64,000 bases of DNA from Pseudomonadota bacterium (GTDB lineage: Bacteria > Pseudomonadota > Gammaproteobacteria > Burkholderiales > Burkholderiaceae_B). How positions within the stretch are numbered: the stretch's first letter is position 1; each line of letters opens with the position of its first letter. The stretch lies in assembly GCA_023425645.1 (NCBI GenBank), contig JAFACG010000039.1, positions 1 through 64,000 on the forward strand, in the 5' to 3' direction. The notes under the pieces are model-generated. The model had not been told where the DNA came from and ran no database searches. It saw nothing but the letters and a program-made list of their open reading frames with translations. The position numbers and the translations under genes are program-made. Positions 8,021 through 16,281 of this stretch are shown piece after piece.

Positions 8021-9193
8021 TCAGCGGCGTTGCAGAACCTCGTCGTACAAGGCCTGATAGCGGGCGGCCACGGAGGGCCAGCTGAACTCGGAGAGCAGTT
8101 CGCGCGAATTCTCCACCAGTTGCCGGGCGGCGGCCGAGTCCTCGCCCAGTTGCCGCACCGCTTGTGCGAGTTCCTGGGCGTTTTCAGGATGGGTCAGGAG
8201 CAGCGCATGATGCCCGGCGCGCACATACTGGGCAAAACCGCACCAGGGGCTGGGGCTGAGCACCACCGGCAAGCCGTAGGACATGGCCTCCAGCGGCGCC
8301 ATGCCGAAGCTGTCGTTCAGAGTGGGATGCACATAAATGTCGGCTGCCCGGTAATAAGGCTCCACATTGGAGGTCTCGCCCAGCAGGACGACGCGGTCCT
8401 CCAGGCCCAAGCCGGTCAGTTGCTGGCGCATGGCGTCGCGCAGGCCCGGCTTGCCGCCCACGACCAGCAGCCGGTAGCGGGACGGCAGTTGCGCCAAGGC
8501 CTTCAGCACGGTGACCAGGCCCTTGCGCAAGGGATTGCGCGCCACCAGCAGGCAGACGATGTGCTCGTCGTCCAGTCCCAGCCTGGCGCGGGTCTGCGCG
8601 CGATCCTGGCCGCCGGCGTCGGGTTCGGGCAGCAGTACGCCCGGCGCGATGACCGGATAGGGGTGCACGCTGCCGTAGGCCTGCTGCAATTGTTCGGCGA
8701 TCAGGCCGGAGACGGCCACGACGGCATGCGGGCCGGGGCGCAGCCTGCGGCCCTCCAGATGCAGGTACATGCCGACCCTGGGGCTGAAGCAGGAGCCCAG
8801 CTTCTTGAACCAGGGCAGCGCCCGCACGCGCCAGTTGTAGCGTACCGGCGTGACGTGCACCACTTCCACGTCGCCGCACCAGCCGTTCATGTGCGAATGC
8901 ACGATGTCGAAGCCCCGGGCGGTGGCCTGGGCGGCCTTGCGGGCGAACAGCCAGCTGCGTATCCAGCCCGGCCAGCGCGACCAGTGCCGGATGGGCACAT
9001 AGGGCAGTTTCAGATCGCAGCGGCTGTCATAGTCGCGCGCGAATACCGTGATGTCGTGATGGCGCGCCAGTTCGCGCATCAGTTCCACGCCATAGGCTTC
9101 GGCGCCGCCGAAGCGGTTGCCGAAACGATCCACCACGAAGGCGATGCGCAGGCGCGCCGGACTCTGATCCGCGGAAGACTGGGTGTCGCTCAT
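8021..9193 (-). CDS. Glycosyltransferase family 4 (WaaG-like)
   Basis: A 390-aa GT4 enzyme. The N-terminus RIAFVVDRFGNRFGGAEAYGVELM matches the WaaG / LPS glucosyltransferase I style. VIAPGVLLPEPD and LLVARNPLRKGL (the nucleotide-sugar binding domain) follow, with the EX7E-type stretch in YVHPTLNDSFGMAPLEAMSYGLPVVLS. It probably transfers a hexose to the LPS core. The ATG at 9193 overlaps the stop of the upstream deacetylase (ATGA), so the two are coupled. The WaaG resemblance is by motif only. Confidence 0.85.
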   Translation of the reverse strand: MSDTQSSADQSPARLRIAFVVDRFGNRFGGAEAYGVELMRELARHHDITVFARDYDSRCDLKLPYVPIRHWSRWPGWIRSWLFARKAAQATARGFDIVHSHMNGWCGDVEVVHVTPVRYNWRVRALPWFKKLGSCFSPRVGMYLHLEGRRLRPGPHAVVAVSGLIAEQLQQAYGSVHPYPVIAPGVLLPEPDAGGQDRAQTRARLGLDDEHIVCLLVARNPLRKGLVTVLKALAQLPSRYRLLVVGGKPGLRDAMRQQLTGLGLEDRVVLLGETSNVEPYYRAADIYVHPTLNDSFGMAPLEAMSYGLPVVLSPSPWCGFAQYVRAGHHALLLTHPENAQELAQAVRQLGEDSAAARQLVENSRELLSEFSWPSVAARYQALYDEVLQRR

Positions 9194-9918
9194 GGGGACG
9201 AGGTGCGGCGCCGGTCTTCAAGGCGCGTGATGCACTTTTGCAGAAAACGGAGAATATTCGTGGACCGCGCCACGGTGACGCGGGGCAGGTCGAACAGATC
9301 GTCGTCGGCGCGCGCCAGCCCGCGATTGGTCGTGGTGGCGTTATGGTAGCCCGCCTGGCGCACCAGATCGCGGATCGCCCGGGTCTGGTCGCCATAGGGA
9401 TAGCAGAAGGCGTTGACCTCCACCTGCAACAGGTCCTGCAGCTCGGCCCGGGATTGAACGATCTGGTACTGGGCGATCTCGGAGGACACCTCGGTCAGAT
9501 GGACGTGGTCCAGCGTATGCGACCCGGCTTCGTGACCGGCGGCCACCCAGGCGCGCAATTCGGGCAGCGACATCAGGCCGGAGTGCGGCACGCCCTTGGG
9601 CTGGTCCCAGAAATTGGAGCCGTCCAGGTGGCGGACAACGATGTAGTTGGTGGCGGTGAAACCCAGTTCGTCCAGCACCGGCATGGCGTTCTGGAATACG
9701 TTGCGATAGCCGTCATCGAAACTGATGCCCACCACCTTGCCCTGCTTCTCGCCGCGCAGGTAGGGCATGAGCTGGGCCATGGACAGGCCGCGGTAGCCCA
9801 GCCGCTTCAGCCAGGTCATCTGGCGACGGAAGTCGGTGGGGTGCACGGTCAGGCCGCGATAGGGCGAGCCCTTGGGCGCCGGCAACCCGATCTGGTGGTA
9901 CATGAGAATCGGAATCAT
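9190..9918 (-). CDS. Polysaccharide deacetylase (NodB-type), first of two
   Basis: A 242-aa carbohydrate esterase family 4 protein. MIPILMYHQIG opens the domain. GISFDDGYRN supplies the catalytic and metal Asp pair, and GSHTLDHVH the metal-binding histidines. FCYPYGDQT and the later conserved strands are also present. No signal peptide is visible, so it may act on a cytoplasmic glycolipid intermediate. The ATG at 9918 puts the conserved motif at the N-terminus; an alternative ATG at 9939 would add seven residues. A perfect TATAAT lies 6 nt upstream of 9918. It is coupled to the following GT4 gene. Likely substrate: an N-acetylated core sugar (inference). Confidence 0.82.
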   Translation of the reverse strand: MIPILMYHQIGLPAPKGSPYRGLTVHPTDFRRQMTWLKRLGYRGLSMAQLMPYLRGEKQGKVVGISFDDGYRNVFQNAMPVLDELGFTATNYIVVRHLDGSNFWDQPKGVPHSGLMSLPELRAWVAAGHEAGSHTLDHVHLTEVSSEIAQYQIVQSRAELQDLLQVEVNAFCYPYGDQTRAIRDLVRQAGYHNATTTNRGLARADDDLFDLPRVTVARSTNILRFLQKCITRLEDRRRTSSP

Positions 9919-9924
9919 AGCGGC

Positions 9925-9930
9925 ATTATA
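9925..9930 (-). promoter_or_regulatory. Perfect -10 hexamer immediately before the deacetylase ATG
   Basis: The minus strand reads TATAAT-GCCGCT-ATG. If used, the transcript would start at or very near the ATG at 9918. No good -35 lies at 16-18 nt spacing, so the call is tentative. The 83-nt gap after the upstream GT2 gene allows for a separate promoter. Confidence 0.3.
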
Positions 9931-10001
9931 AGCAGCCATGAGCCTGTCCGCGCTCTTTTCATGGCTCCTCCCGTCCTGCAAAGGCCATGCGTGAACAGGC
10001 C

Positions 10002-10778
10002 CTAGGTCTGCTTCCGGCGCGTGTAGTACCAGAGCTTGCTGTAACGAAAGAGACTGCCGGAAGCAGCCATGCAGGCCAGGATGAAGCCCTGCGGGCCGTC
10101 CAGGAAGCCGCGCCGCACGACGTAATGCCGCAGGAACGTCCAGACCGCATGGCCGGCGATGCCGGGCAGGCTGGTGGTCTTGCCGCGCGCCTGCATCTGG
10201 CGCGCCGCCTCGGTCGAATACGTATTGATCTTGTCGATGAACACTTCGAGGCTGGCATAGGGGTAATGCAGGAAATGCCCGTCCAGGATCGCCGTAGGCT
10301 GGTCGGTCTGCACGCTTTCATGGACCTTGACGTCCTTGAAGCGCGCCGTGCCGCGCCGGAACAGGCGCAGCACCCGGTCGGGCCACCAGCCGCTGTGGCG
10401 TATCCAGCGGCCGGCGAATTCGGACAGGCGCGCGATGCGATAGGCCGCGGCCCGGGGTCGGGCCAGCTCCTGCTGGATCAGGCGGGCCAGCTCGGGCGTG
10501 ACGCGCTCGTCCGCGTCGATGGACAGCACCCATTCGCCCGTGGCCAGATCCAGCGCCCGGTTCTTCTGCGGGCCGAATCCCGGCCAGTCCGGCGTCACGG
10601 TGACCTGGGCGCCCATGGCGCGGGCGATCTCGCAGGTGCGGTCCGTGCTTCCCGAATCCACCACGATGATCTCGTCGGCAAAAGACACCGACTCCAGGCA
10701 GGCGCGGATATGCGCCTCCTCGTTCTTGGTGATCAGGATGACGGAAAGCCGCGGCAGCGGCTGGGCCGTCCCGTTCAT
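10002..10778 (-). CDS. Glycosyltransferase family 2 (WaaE/KdtX-like LPS core)
   Basis: A 258-aa inverting GT2 enzyme. LSVILITKNEEAHIRACLESV, VVDSGSTDRT, FGPQKNRALD and the DxD region LSIDADERVT are typical of the WaaE/KdtX LPS-core glucosyltransferase group. It probably adds a glucose-like residue to the inner core heptose. The frame stays open upstream to 11513, but the real start is the ATG at 10778, which overlaps the upstream deacetylase stop (ATGA). The C-terminal part has conserved Tyr/Trp-rich segments (KLWYYTRRKQ). It sits between the two deacetylases of the cluster. Confidence 0.88.
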   Translation of the reverse strand: MNGTAQPLPRLSVILITKNEEAHIRACLESVSFADEIIVVDSGSTDRTCEIARAMGAQVTVTPDWPGFGPQKNRALDLATGEWVLSIDADERVTPELARLIQQELARPRAAAYRIARLSEFAGRWIRHSGWWPDRVLRLFRRGTARFKDVKVHESVQTDQPTAILDGHFLHYPYASLEVFIDKINTYSTEAARQMQARGKTTSLPGIAGHAVWTFLRHYVVRRGFLDGPQGFILACMAASGSLFRYSKLWYYTRRKQT

Positions 10779-11614
10779 TTCTGGCGCTGCCGGCGTCGCC
10801 ATGCCTTCCACCTGTTGAAGATAGGACCGATGAGCGGATGCACGGCCACGTTGAGGCGGCGCCCCACGGACGCGCCTGTGGTGTCGCGCACGGCGAAACG
10901 GTAGATGTGCAGCGGGTCCGTGCCCGGCTGGTTCGAACCGAAGGCGCGCGTGGTGTACAGGTAGCGAAAGCCCGCCTGCTGGGCGATCCGTACATAGTCC
11001 GGGTCGAAATAGCCCTGCGGCCAGCAGAACTGGTCCGAGACGGAACCCAGCTTGGCGCGCAGAGTCTGGCGCGACTGCTCCAGCTCCCAGCGCATCTTCT
11101 CGTTCTTGTGCTCGCGTTGCTCGCCCAGATCCCAGCGCGTATGCGTATGGGTATGGCTGTGGAACTCGAACACGCCCTCTTCCTGCATGGCGCGGATTTC
11201 GCTCCAGCGCAGGATGACTTCGTCGCTGCGTCCGGCGGCGATGCGCGCTTCGCATTCCCGGTGATCGGGGCATTCGGGGACATCGCCCTGGCCAGCGTGC
11301 GTACGCACCGGGCCGTCCTTGACCCAGGAGGTCACCAGGAAGATGACGGCATTGAAACCATATTTCTTGAGCAGGGGGTAGGCATGGACCCAATTGTCCA
11401 GATAGCCGTCGTCGAAGGTGATCAGCACCGACTTGCGCGGCACGCCCTGCCCCTGCAGGTGACCGACGAACTGCTCGGTGGTCAGGCTGGTCCAGCCGTG
11501 GCGCTTGAGCCATTGCAGATGCTGCTCGAAATGCTCGGGGGACGCATTGATCATGCCGCCCTGGGGGGTGACGTGGTGATACATCATCACCGGCACGGTG
11601 GTGGCCATTCTCAT
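10775..11614 (-). CDS. Polysaccharide deacetylase (NodB-type), second of two
   Basis: A 279-aa CE4 deacetylase. VPVMMYHHVTP opens the domain, LITFDDGYLDN carries the Asp pair, and EFHSHTHTHTRWD carries the His cluster. FCWPQGYFDPDYV is the following strand motif. Relative to the first deacetylase it has an extra segment with two cysteines (PECPDHRECE) between these motifs and a basic C-terminus (RRRQRQK). No secretion signal was seen. The ATG at 11614 has an AAGGAA site about 8 nt upstream and overlaps the preceding GT4 stop (ATGA). It presumably deacetylates a sugar added by a neighbouring transferase. Confidence 0.85.
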   Translation of the reverse strand: MRMATTVPVMMYHHVTPQGGMINASPEHFEQHLQWLKRHGWTSLTTEQFVGHLQGQGVPRKSVLITFDDGYLDNWVHAYPLLKKYGFNAVIFLVTSWVKDGPVRTHAGQGDVPECPDHRECEARIAAGRSDEVILRWSEIRAMQEEGVFEFHSHTHTHTRWDLGEQREHKNEKMRWELEQSRQTLRAKLGSVSDQFCWPQGYFDPDYVRIAQQAGFRYLYTTRAFGSNQPGTDPLHIYRFAVRDTTGASVGRRLNVAVHPLIGPIFNRWKAWRRRQRQK

Positions 11615-12717
11615 TTTTGCAGTTCCTTCAGCCAGCGGTAGTAAGCGCCTTCAAGCCGGTCGCCCATCGCCTTGGGAGTGAATCGTTCGTCGCTGCGGCA
11701 GAACTCCCGCCCGGCCGCGCCCATGGCGCGGCGGCGCTCCGGATCCCGGATCAGCTCATGCAGGGCGGCGCGCAGCGCCTCTATGTCGTGCAGGGGCGCC
11801 AACAGGCCGCTGCGCCCTTCCAGCATCATTTCCGGCACGCCGCCCACCCGGGTGCCGACCACGGGCAGGCCGGCGCTGCCGGCCTCGACGAAGGCCGTAC
11901 CCGACGCCTCCATGTGGGTGGCAAGGGCGAAGATGTCCAAATTTGGCAGCAGGGACGGCACGTCCGAGCGGGCGCCCAGCAGATGCACGCGCTCCTGCAG
12001 GCCCTGCCCGGCCACCAGAGCCTGCAGTTCCTCGAAACCTGGCGAGCCTCCGCCCGCCAGGACCAGATGCAGATCGGGGTGCACGGCGAACAGGGGCTGC
12101 ATGGCCGCAATCAGTTCGCGGTGCCCTTTTTCGCGCCGCAGCACGGCCACGCAGCCCACCAGCAGCGCGTGCGGCGGCAGGCCGAGCTCGGCCCGCAGGT
12201 CCAGCGCGGGGGCGGAATCCAGCAGGGCCGGATCCACGCAGGGATACACGACCTGCACCGATTCCGGCTTGACGCCGCGCTGGATCAGATGCTCGCGCAC
12301 GTACTCGCTGGGCGTGATGACGCGCTTGGGCACGATGGTGTAGGACAGCAGCGATCCAACCTTCTTGGCCAGGTGGCGCGTACGCACGATCAGCGGCGTG
12401 CCCGCCAGCCGCCCGGCCATGCCGGCCAGCAGGGCGTCGCGGCGGCTGTGGCTGTTGACCACGTCGAAACCGCCCTGGCGCAGCACGCGACGCAACTGGC
12501 GCACGCCGCGCAGGTAGTTGCGGGGGCCGTCCATGTACAGGGTGTGGACGACGAAGCCTTCGTCGCGCAGGCGCGCCGCCAATTGCGCATGAGGCTGGCA
12601 GGCAGCCTCCACATGATGGCCGCGTTCACGCAGGATGCGCATCACGCGCAGGATGTAGTTCTCCTGGCCGCCGAAGCTCGTGGCGGCCTCCGAGTGCAGG
12701 ATGCGCAGCGGCCTCAT
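11611..12717 (-). CDS. Glycosyltransferase family 4, first gene of the cluster
   Basis: A 368-aa GT4 enzyme. LRILHSEAATSFGGQENYILR is the N-terminal loop. VITPSEYVREHL and VVYPCVDPALL lie mid-protein, and ATHMEASGTAFVEAGSAGLPVVGTRVGG is the donor-binding EX7E region. The ATG at 12717 overlaps the dnaE stop as ATGA, so a surface-glycan gene is translationally coupled to the replicative polymerase gene. The open frame continues upstream inside dnaE, but that extension is low-complexity out-of-frame sequence. It is probably the first enzyme of an LPS-core extension module. Confidence 0.87.
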   Translation of the reverse strand: MRPLRILHSEAATSFGGQENYILRVMRILRERGHHVEAACQPHAQLAARLRDEGFVVHTLYMDGPRNYLRGVRQLRRVLRQGGFDVVNSHSRRDALLAGMAGRLAGTPLIVRTRHLAKKVGSLLSYTIVPKRVITPSEYVREHLIQRGVKPESVQVVYPCVDPALLDSAPALDLRAELGLPPHALLVGCVAVLRREKGHRELIAAMQPLFAVHPDLHLVLAGGGSPGFEELQALVAGQGLQERVHLLGARSDVPSLLPNLDIFALATHMEASGTAFVEAGSAGLPVVGTRVGGVPEMMLEGRSGLLAPLHDIEALRAALHELIRDPERRRAMGAAGREFCRSDERFTPKAMGDRLEGAYYRWLKELQK

Positions 12718-15700
12718 CGGTAGCTGATCTCCACTTCCCGCGTGGCGTCCCATTGCTCCAGCTGCTCCAGCATGGAGTCGGCCAGGCGCACCCGCCAGTC
12801 CCGGCCCAGCTGGATGACGCATTCATAATCGGGGCGATGCAGTTGCACTTCCACGGCCACCCCTCCCCCTTCCGGGGCGCGATGCGGCGCCAGCAGGTTC
12901 TGCAGACGGGCGGCGTCGGCCTGGTCTCCCAGGACGATGCTCAGGCAGCTGGCGCGGGTTTCGCGGGCCAGCTGCAGATCGAAGATGGCGTCGGCCGTCA
13001 CGCGCAGGCCGCCGGTGTAGTCGTCATTGCTGACCTTGCCCTGGATGATGACGAGCTGGTCTTCCTTCAGGCGCTGGCGGTGCTCCTCGAACAGTTCGTT
13101 GAAGATGGCCACTTCGATCTGGGCGGAGCCATCGTCCAGCATGGCATACAGCATCTTGCCTCGGCGCGTCATGCGCACGCGCACGGCCGACAGCACGCCG
13201 GCGAACCATTGCGGATTGCGGGAGGCTTCCAGGCGCGCCAGCGGCGTGGGCGCGAAGCGGCGGACCTCGTCGCGCCAGGCGTCGAACAGGTGCCCGCTGA
13301 AATAGAAGCCCAGCGCCGTCTTTTCCTGACGCAGCCTTTCCTGCAGGCTCCAGGGCGCGACCTTGGCGACTTCGCCTTCCACGATGTCGTCCGAATCGTC
13401 GGCGAACAGGGAGGACTGGTTGGCGCTGCGCTCGGCCTGCTCGGCCGCCTCCACCGCTGCGCCGATGGTGGCCAGCAGCGCGGCGCGGTTGTCGTCGATG
13501 CAGTCGAAGGCGCCGGCCCTCACCAGGGCTTCGATGGTGCGCTTGTTGACCTGGTGGCGGTCCACCCGGCGGCAGAAGTCGAACAGGCTCTTGAACGGCC
13601 CTTCCTGGGCGCGCGCCTGGACGATGGCCTCCACCGCGGCCTGACCCGTGCCTTTGACGGCGCCCAGGCCGTAGCGCATGGTGCGCGGCGGCAGCCCCTG
13701 CGCCGTGTAGCTGTCCTCCACGGGCTCGAAGCGGTAGTTGGACGCATTGATGTCGGGCGGCAGGACCTGCACGCCATTGGCCAGCGCATCCTTCCAGAAG
13801 ATCTGCACCTTGTCGGTGTCGTCCATGTCCGACAACAAGGTGGCGGCCAGGAACTCGGCCGGATGATGGGCCTTGAGCCAGGCCGTCTGATAGGCGATCA
13901 GGGCGTAGGCGGCGGAGTGACTCTTGTTGAAGCCGTAGCCCGCGAATTTCTCCATCAGGTCGAACAGCTTGACCGCCAGCTCGGGATCATGCCCCTTCTT
14001 GACGGCGCCTTCCTCGAACAGCACGCGGTGCTTGGCCATTTCCTCGGGCTTTTTCTTGCCCATGGCGCGCCGCAGCAAGTCGGCGCCGCCCAGCGAATAG
14101 CCGCCGATGATCTGCGAGATCAGCATCACCTGTTCCTGGTAGACGATCACCCCGTAAGTGCTGCGCAGGGTGCTTTCCAGGTCCGGGTGGAAGTAGTCCA
14201 CTTCGGCGCGGCCGTGCTTGCGATTCACGAAGTCCACCACCATGCCCGATTCCAGCGGCCCCGGACGATACAGGGCCAGCATGGCGATGATGTCTTCGAA
14301 GGTGGACGGCCGCAGGCTGCGCAACAGCTCCTTCATCCCGCGCGATTCCAGCTGGAACACGGCGGTGGTGTTGCCCTCGCACAGCAGCTTGTAGGAGGCG
14401 TCGTCGTCCAGCGGCAGCGCCATGATGTCGAAGTCGCGCTTGGATGGATTGAACTGCCGCACGTAGCGCACCGCCCAGTCCAGGATGGTCAGGTTGCGCA
14501 GGCCCAGGAAGTCGAACTTGACCAGGCCGGCGGCTTCCACGTCATCCTTGTCGTATTGGGACACGGCATTGGCGTCCGGGCCGGGCTGGCAATACAGCGG
14601 GCAGAAGTCGATCAGCTTGCCCGGCGCGATCAGCACGCCGCCGGCGTGCATGCCCACGCTGCGCGTCAGGCCCTCCAGGGGCCGGGCAAGATCGATCAGG
14701 GCCTTGACCTCTTCGTCGTTCTCATATCGTTCGCGAAAGGCGGGTTCGTCCGCCAGGGCGCGCTCCAGGGTCCAGGGATCGGCCGGGTTGAAGGGGATCA
14801 GCTTGGACAGGCCGTCGCACATGCTGTAGGGCAGCTCCAGCACCCGGCCCACATCGCGCACCACCGCCTTGGCGCCCAGCGTGCCGAAGGTGGCGATCTG
14901 GCTGACGGCCTGGCGGCCGTATTTTTCCTTCACGTAATCGATGACGCGTTCGCGGTTGTCCTGGCAGAAATCCACGTCGAAGTCGGGCATGGAGACCCGC
15001 TCGGGATTCAGGAAACGCTCGAACAGCAAGTCGTAGCGCAGCGGATCCAGGTCGGTGATGCCCAGGCTGTAGGCGACCAGCGAGCCCGCCCCCGAACCCC
15101 GGCCGGGACCGACCGGCACGCCGTTGTGCTTGCCCCAGTTGATGAAGTCGGCCACGATCAGGAAGTAGCCTGGAAAGCCCATGGAAATGATGGTGTTGCA
15201 TTCCCAGCGCAGGCGCTCCGCGTAGGTCGGGTACTGCGCCTGGCGCTCGGCCTCGTCCGGGTAGAGCTGCTCCATGCGCTTTTTCAGGCCGTCCTCGGCC
15301 TGATGCACCAGGTAGTCGTCCAGCGTCATGCCGTCGGGCGTGGGGAAATCGGGCAGGTAGGGCTTGCCCAGCTCCAGCTCCAGGTTGCAGCGCTTGGCGA
15401 TCTCCAGCGTGTTCTCCAGGGCCGAGGGCACGTCGGCGAAACGGCGCGCCATCTCCTCCGAATCCAGGAAATACTGCTCGGGCGTGAAGCGCTTGACGCG
15501 CTTGGGATTGGCCAGCTGCTCACCCTCGGCGATGCAGACGCGCACCTCGTGGGCGCGGAAATCGTCGGCCTCGATGAACTGGATGGGATGCGTGGCGACC
15601 ACGGGCAGGTCCAGCTCGGCGGCCAGCCGCATCGCTGCCTGCACATACAATTCGTCGCCGTCGGCGCCGCAGCGCTGCAGCTCGATGAAGAAGGCGTCGG

Positions 15701-16190
15701 GAAACAGCCCCGCCCAATGGCGCGCGCACTGGCGCGCCAGCTCCATGTTGCCGGACTCCAGGGCCTGGCCCACGTCGCCCATGCGCGCCCCCGACAAGGC
15801 GATCAGGCCGCTGCGCCCTTCCAGCCAGGCGCGCCGCACTTCCGCCCTGCCCTTGTACTGGTTGCCCAGCCAGGCGCGCGTCAGGATGTCGCACAAGTCC
15901 AGGTAGCCGGCCTCGTTCTGCACCAGCAGAAGCAGGCGCGAAGGCTTTTCTCGATCCTCCTCGTTCTGCAGCCAGATGTCGCAACCCATGATGGCCTTGA
16001 TGCCGGCCTTGCGCGCGGCCTTGTAGAACTTGATCTGGCCGAACAGATTGCACAGGTCCGTCAGGGCGAGCGCCGGCTGCCCGTAGGCCAGCGCCTTCTT
16101 GATCATGTCGGGTATGCGGGCGATGCCGTCCACCACCGAGAACTCGGAGTGGGATCGCAGATGGACAAAGGAGGTGTGTGTTTCGCTCAT
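12714..16190 (-). CDS. dnaE: DNA polymerase III alpha subunit
   Basis: A 1158-aa replicative polymerase catalytic subunit, normal DnaE1 length. The N-terminal PHP domain begins FVHLRSHSEFSVVDG. The palm motif MPDFDVDFCQDNR near residue 400 holds the catalytic aspartates. The fingers region (GPLESGMVVDF, YGVIVYQEQVM) follows, then a helix-hairpin-helix region around 840-870 and an OB fold near 960-1060. The ATG at 16190 was chosen by similarity to the conserved N-terminus. It is downstream of hrpA on the same strand, with a GC-rich inverted repeat between them, and its stop overlaps the glycosyltransferase start. Confidence 0.98.
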   Translation of the reverse strand: MSETHTSFVHLRSHSEFSVVDGIARIPDMIKKALAYGQPALALTDLCNLFGQIKFYKAARKAGIKAIMGCDIWLQNEEDREKPSRLLLLVQNEAGYLDLCDILTRAWLGNQYKGRAEVRRAWLEGRSGLIALSGARMGDVGQALESGNMELARQCARHWAGLFPDAFFIELQRCGADGDELYVQAAMRLAAELDLPVVATHPIQFIEADDFRAHEVRVCIAEGEQLANPKRVKRFTPEQYFLDSEEMARRFADVPSALENTLEIAKRCNLELELGKPYLPDFPTPDGMTLDDYLVHQAEDGLKKRMEQLYPDEAERQAQYPTYAERLRWECNTIISMGFPGYFLIVADFINWGKHNGVPVGPGRGSGAGSLVAYSLGITDLDPLRYDLLFERFLNPERVSMPDFDVDFCQDNRERVIDYVKEKYGRQAVSQIATFGTLGAKAVVRDVGRVLELPYSMCDGLSKLIPFNPADPWTLERALADEPAFRERYENDEEVKALIDLARPLEGLTRSVGMHAGGVLIAPGKLIDFCPLYCQPGPDANAVSQYDKDDVEAAGLVKFDFLGLRNLTILDWAVRYVRQFNPSKRDFDIMALPLDDDASYKLLCEGNTTAVFQLESRGMKELLRSLRPSTFEDIIAMLALYRPGPLESGMVVDFVNRKHGRAEVDYFHPDLESTLRSTYGVIVYQEQVMLISQIIGGYSLGGADLLRRAMGKKKPEEMAKHRVLFEEGAVKKGHDPELAVKLFDLMEKFAGYGFNKSHSAAYALIAYQTAWLKAHHPAEFLAATLLSDMDDTDKVQIFWKDALANGVQVLPPDINASNYRFEPVEDSYTAQGLPPRTMRYGLGAVKGTGQAAVEAIVQARAQEGPFKSLFDFCRRVDRHQVNKRTIEALVRAGAFDCIDDNRAALLATIGAAVEAAEQAERSANQSSLFADDSDDIVEGEVAKVAPWSLQERLRQEKTALGFYFSGHLFDAWRDEVRRFAPTPLARLEASRNPQWFAGVLSAVRVRMTRRGKMLYAMLDDGSAQIEVAIFNELFEEHRQRLKEDQLVIIQGKVSNDDYTGGLRVTADAIFDLQLARETRASCLSIVLGDQADAARLQNLLAPHRAPEGGGVAVEVQLHRPDYECVIQLGRDWRVRLADSMLEQLEQWDATREVEISYR

Positions 16191-16224
16191 GTCGGAATTG
16201 TACTGAACCCGATTGAAAATGGTT

Positions 16225-16256
16225 GCTCCGGCGCGGCCGGGACGGACGGCCGGAGC
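16225..16256 (-). terminator. Possible weak terminator between hrpA and dnaE
   Basis: GCTCCGGC (16225-16232) and GCCGGAGC (16249-16256) form perfect 8-bp arms with a 16-nt spacer. On the minus strand the hairpin is followed by AACCATTTTC, only a weak T-run. Confidence 0.35.
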
Positions 16257-16281
16257 AGCGGACGGGAGAAGGACGCGCGCA

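Noticed and set aside
10002..11513. Apparent 503-codon glycosyltransferase
   Set aside because: Only the part from 10778 onward shows GT2 motifs. The rest overlaps the deacetylase out of frame.
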